Of a stretch of DNA of 36,045 nucleotides, positions 32,865 through 36,045 are shown one piece after another. Both the position numbers and the translations under genes were made by a program. The DNA is from Mycobacterium sp. (GTDB lineage Bacteria; Actinomycetota; Actinomycetes; Mycobacteriales; Mycobacteriaceae). The notes beneath the pieces were generated by a model. The model did no database searches, had not been told where the DNA came from, and was given only the letters and a program-made list of their open reading frames with translations. The stretch is taken from positions 1 through 36,045 of the forward strand of contig JAOPUT010000231.1 in assembly GCA_025963385.1 (NCBI GenBank), in the 5' to 3' direction. The first letter of the stretch is position 1, and each line of letters starts with the position of its first letter.

Positions 32865-35180
32865 ATGCCGAAGTCATCGACGTCACTCACGCACTGGGGC
32901 GCCTTCACCGCCGACGTGCGCGACGGTGACATCGCCTCGGTCCGGCCGTTCGACGGCGACTCGAACCCCTCTCCCCTGCTGGGCAACCTCGCGGGGTCGA
33001 TCCGCCACAGATCGCGGATCACGACTCCGGCCGTCCGCCGGGGTTGGCTCGACGACGGGCCGGGACCCACCACGCGACGCGGCGCCGAGGAGTTCGTCGC
33101 GCTGTCGTGGGACGAACTCACCGAACTGCTGGCCGACGAACTGCATCGCGTCGTCGACACCTACGGCAACGAGGCCATCTACGGAGGGTCATACGGCTGG
33201 GCCAGCGCGGGACGGTTTCACCACGCCCAGAGCCAGGTGCACCGCTTCTTGAAACTCCTTGGCGGATACACCTTTTCAAGGCACTCCTACAGCCTCGGCG
33301 CAACCGGGGTCATCATGCCCCGAGTCGTCGGCACCCACGACGGCCTCTTTCAGCGCTCCACGTCGTGGGACGTCATCGCCGAGAACACCGAGCTGGCGGT
33401 GTGCTTCGGCGGCGTCGGCGTGAAGAACTCGGCGGTCAATGCGGGCGGCACCACCGATCACCCCACCCGCGGGGCGCTCCAAAAGCTCCGTGACCGTGGC
33501 GGACGGGTCGTGTCCTTCAGCCCGGTGCGCGACGACACCGACGGTGACTGCGAGTGGTTGGCCCCGGTGCCCGGTACCGACGTCGCGATCATGGCCGCGC
33601 TGGCGTACGTGCTGGCCACCGAGGGACTGGCCGACCGCGCCTTCCTCGACACGTACTGCACCGGCTACCCACAGTTCGAGCGCTACCTGCTCGGCGCCGA
33701 CGACGGCGTGGCCAAGTCCCCGGAGTGGGCGGCGACGGTCTGCGGCCTGCCTGCCGACGTCATCGTGTCGCTGGCCCGGCGGATGGCCGCCCATCGCACC
33801 ATCGTCATGGTGAGCTGGTCACTGCAGCGCGTCCGCTACGGCGAGCAGGCCCCCTGGATGGGATTGACCCTCGCGGCCATGCTCGGCCAGATCGGGCTTC
33901 CCGGAGGCGGTTTCGGCCACGGCTACGGTTCGCAGAACGAAGTGGGCATGGCGCCGCTGCGTTGCTCGCTGCCGACGTTCCCGCAGGGGCACAATCCCGT
34001 CTCGACGTTCATTCCCGTCGCGGCGATCAGCGACATGCTGCTGCACCCCGGCGAGCAGTTCTCCTACAACGGCAGGACACTGACCTACCCGGACATCAAG
34101 TGCGTGTACTGGGCGGGGGGAAACCCGTTCCACCACCACCAGAACCTCCCGCGGCTGCGACGGGCGCTCGGCAGGGTCGACACGGTCGTCGTGCACGATC
34201 CGTACTGGACGGCGATGGCCAAGCACGCGGACTTCGTGGTGCCGTCCACCACGGCGTACGAACGCGAGGACTATTCCGGGTCGAAGAACGATCCGCTCCT
34301 GGTGGCCATGCCGGCACTGGCCGAACCGTACGCGGATTCGCGCGACGACTACAGCACCCTCGCGGCGCTTGCGGAACGACTGGGCTTCGGCGAGCAGTTC
34401 ACCGAGGGCCGCAATGCGCGGCAATGGCTGGTCCACATGTACGAGAAGTGGTCGGCCCAACTCGATTTCGACGTGCCGTCCTTCGACGACTTCTGGGCGG
34501 CAGGCCAACTGCGGTTGCCGACCGAGACCGGGCTGTCGCTGCTCGCGGACTTCCGCGCCGACCCCGTCGCCCACCGGCTGGGCACGCCGAGCGGAAGGAT
34601 CGAGATCTTCTCACGTGACATCGCCGGTTTCGGGTACGACGACTGCGCGGGTCACCCGAAGTGGTTCGAGCCGGATGAGTGGCTGGGCGGCGTGCGCGCC
34701 GCCGACTATCCCCTGCATCTGTTGGCCAACCAACCCGCCACGCGATTGCACAGTCAGCTGGACGGCGGCAAGGCCAGCCTGGACTCCAAGGTCCAAGGGC
34801 GCGAACCGATTCGAATGCATCCCCTGGACGCCCAACGGCGCGGCCTGACCTCGGGAGACGTGGTGCGGGTGTTCAACGACCGCGGCGCCTGCCTGGCGGG
34901 CGTGGTCGTCGACGACCGACTCCGCCCAAGCGTGGTGCAGCTGTCCACGGGCGCCTGGTACGACCCTCAGGACCCGGCGGAGCTGGATTCGATGTGCGTA
35001 CACGGCAATCCGAATGTGCTGACCGCCGACACCGGCACCTCGTCACTCGCGAAGGGCTGCACCGGTGCCCACGTGCTGGTGCAGATCGAGAGATTCGAAG
35101 GTCGGCTGCCGCCGGTGCGGGCGCACCAGCCGCCGACGATCGTCGAACGGCGTGGTGCACGCCCGCAGGCCGGAGTCTAG
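32865..35180 (+). CDS. Molybdopterin oxidoreductase of the DMSO/biotin-sulfoxide reductase (BisC/TorA) type
   Basis: Mo-bis-MGD enzyme of 771 aa, probably reducing a sulfoxide or N-oxide. It has no Tat signal and no N-terminal iron-sulfur Cys motif, so it is a cytoplasmic BisC-like form. YGGSYGWASAGRFHHAQSQ (106-124) and SYSLGATGVIMPRVVG (141-156) match this group, and Ser143 aligns with the Mo-ligating Ser. GGGFGHGYGSQNEVG, WAGGNPFHHHQN, VHDPYWTAMAKHADFVVPSTT and the C-terminal LHSQLDGG and LSTGAWYDP segments are cofactor-binding regions. The ATG at 32865 follows a -10 box by 7 bp (leaderless). It is divergent from fadE20; its stop overlaps that of the helicase gene. Not in this place in M. 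tuberculosis. Confidence 0.92.
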   Translation: MPKSSTSLTHWGAFTADVRDGDIASVRPFDGDSNPSPLLGNLAGSIRHRSRITTPAVRRGWLDDGPGPTTRRGAEEFVALSWDELTELLADELHRVVDTYGNEAIYGGSYGWASAGRFHHAQSQVHRFLKLLGGYTFSRHSYSLGATGVIMPRVVGTHDGLFQRSTSWDVIAENTELAVCFGGVGVKNSAVNAGGTTDHPTRGALQKLRDRGGRVVSFSPVRDDTDGDCEWLAPVPGTDVAIMAALAYVLATEGLADRAFLDTYCTGYPQFERYLLGADDGVAKSPEWAATVCGLPADVIVSLARRMAAHRTIVMVSWSLQRVRYGEQAPWMGLTLAAMLGQIGLPGGGFGHGYGSQNEVGMAPLRCSLPTFPQGHNPVSTFIPVAAISDMLLHPGEQFSYNGRTLTYPDIKCVYWAGGNPFHHHQNLPRLRRALGRVDTVVVHDPYWTAMAKHADFVVPSTTAYEREDYSGSKNDPLLVAMPALAEPYADSRDDYSTLAALAERLGFGEQFTEGRNARQWLVHMYEKWSAQLDFDVPSFDDFWAAGQLRLPTETGLSLLADFRADPVAHRLGTPSGRIEIFSRDIAGFGYDDCAGHPKWFEPDEWLGGVRAADYPLHLLANQPATRLHSQLDGGKASLDSKVQGREPIRMHPLDAQRRGLTSGDVVRVFNDRGACLAGVVVDDRLRPSVVQLSTGAWYDPQDPAELDSMCVHGNPNVLTADTGTSSLAKGCTGAHVLVQIERFEGRLPPVRAHQPPTIVERRGARPQAGV

Positions 35181-36045
35181 GAGCTGGTCTGAGCCCGGCC
35201 GGAACCGGACCTCGGGCGACGTGGGCCGCCGCCACGGCGGGCGTTGCCACCCGAGCCTGCGGGACGGGCGCCGGAGCTGGGCCCACCACGATGGGACCCA
35301 CTGCCGCCGCGGCCTGAACCGCCACGGCTCGAGCCGCTGCCGGTGCGGGCCGGAGGGGCCTGGCGTGGCGGGGGCTCGCGATGCGGGGCGATCTCGCCGA
35401 CGAGTTCGAGCACGCTCGCCGAATCGGCGCGCACCTGTTGCGGCTGGGCCGAGATACCGGCCTTGCGCAGCAGCTGCTGAGTGTCCCTGCGCTGTTCGGG
35501 CAGTACCACGGTCACCACGTCACCCGCGCTTCCCGCCCGCGCCGTACGACCGGAACGGTGGAGGTAGGCCTTGTGCTCGACGGGCGGGTCCACATGGACG
35601 ACGAGTTCGACGTCGTCGACGTGCACGCCTCGGGCCGCGATGTCGGTGGCGACGAGAACGCGGGCATCACCCGAGCTGAACGCGGCGAGGTTGCGGTCGC
35701 GGGCCGGTTGAGACAGGTTGCCGTGCAGGTCGACCGACGGCACACCGGCGTCAGTGAGCTGCTTGGCGAGCTTGCGGGCCTGATGCTTGGTGCGCATGAA
35801 GAGGATTCGGCGCCCGGTGCCCGACGCCAGCCGGTGCACCAGCTGGGTCTTCTCCTGCGCACCGGAGACGTGGAACACGTGGTGGGTCATGGCGACCGGC
35901 GGTGCGTCGATCTCGTCGACGGAGTGGGTGACCGGGTTGCGCAGGAAGCGCTGCACCAGCTTGTCGACACCGTTGTCCAGCGTCGCCGAGAACAGCAACC
36001 GCTGCCCGCCCGCAGGCGTCGCCGCCAGAATGCGCGTCACGCCGG
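35177..36045 (-). CDS. DEAD-box ATP-dependent RNA helicase, C-terminal part
   Basis: The gene is cut by the right edge; about 288 C-terminal residues are visible. Motif III is LLFSATL, motif IV lies in RRILFMRTKHQARKLAKQL, motif V is VLVATDIAARGVHVDD and motif VI is HRSGRTARAG, all intact. The last about 70 residues form an Arg/Gly/Ser/Pro-rich tail (SSRGGSGRGGSGSHRGG), typical of RNA-binding tails in RhlE-type mycobacterial helicases that act in RNA degradation, ribosome assembly or cold adaptation. The DEAD motif itself is outside the window. The stop TAG overlaps the molybdoenzyme TAG within a shared CTAG. Confidence 0.93.
   Translation of the reverse strand, partial: GVTRILAATPAGGQRLLFSATLDNGVDKLVQRFLRNPVTHSVDEIDAPPVAMTHHVFHVSGAQEKTQLVHRLASGTGRRILFMRTKHQARKLAKQLTDAGVPSVDLHGNLSQPARDRNLAAFSSGDARVLVATDIAARGVHVDDVELVVHVDPPVEHKAYLHRSGRTARAGSAGDVVTVVLPEQRRDTQQLLRKAGISAQPQQVRADSASVLELVGEIAPHREPPPRQAPPARTGSGSSRGGSGRGGSGSHRGGPSSGARPAGSGGNARRGGGPRRPRSGSGRAQTSS

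Overview
The window is high-GC actinobacterial chromosome, and its gene order makes it a Mycobacterium, most likely a fast-growing Mycolicibacterium type. From left to right it follows the M. tuberculosis interval from about Rv2690c to Rv2724c: permease, ceoB, ceoC, DUF3159, OB-fold, dut, DUF3093, DUF4193, cei, suhB, ppgK, sigA, RidA-like, YihY, DUF3039, DUF3099, sigB, ideR, DUF4192, sthA, PAC2, hydrolase, phzF-like, nrdR, chiZ, lexA, LGFP protein and fadE20. Gene names and Rv numbers come from recognising the proteins and their order, not from a database search.

Layout. 1-4.2 kb: a divergent APC permease start, two RCK/TrkA-type potassium proteins, then a minus-strand operon (OB-fold protein, DUF3159 membrane protein, MFS exporter) headed by a large palindrome. 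4.3-9.7 kb: small conserved actinobacterial genes, dUTPase, the envelope protein Cei behind a perfect CRP-type site, SuhB and polyphosphate glucokinase. 9.7-14.3 kb: a large LuxR/LAL regulator, then the principal sigma factor SigA with a strong terminator. 14.4-17.1 kb: an accessory cluster of an unrecognised membrane protein, an O-methyltransferase translationally coupled to a RidA-like protein, and a DUF952 protein. 17.2-22.2 kb: zinc-ribbon proteins, a YihY membrane protein, the stress sigma factor SigB behind an ECF-type promoter, the iron regulator IdeR and DUF4192. 22.4-27.5 kb: soluble transhydrogenase, a secreted trypsin-like lipoprotein, PAC2 protein, hydrolase and PhzF-like enzyme. 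27.5-29.4 kb: NrdR, ChiZ and LexA with a cluster of SOS boxes. 29.4-36 kb: an LGFP-repeat envelope protein, FadE20, a BisC-type molybdoenzyme and the C-terminal part of a DEAD-box RNA helicase cut by the window edge.

The common theme is global regulation and stress: SigA, SigB, IdeR, LexA, NrdR, a LAL regulator and a CRP site lie within 30 kb, interleaved with envelope and redox housekeeping genes. The genes alternate strand often. Thirteen convergent pairs are present, and twelve of them leave no more than 16 bp between stops or overlap. Nine genes have a TANNNT -10 box placed 6-8 bp before the start codon, as expected for leaderless mRNAs.

I see no CRISPR array, tRNA, rRNA, insertion sequence, prophage or defence system. 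No clearly new multi-gene system is evident. The most interesting signals are regulatory: the CRP site exactly at -61.5 of a predicted leaderless cei transcript, the 23-bp palindrome before the exporter operon, the overlapping divergent dut/DUF3093 promoters, the SOS box cluster, and the accessory methyltransferase/RidA-like cluster inserted beside sigA.
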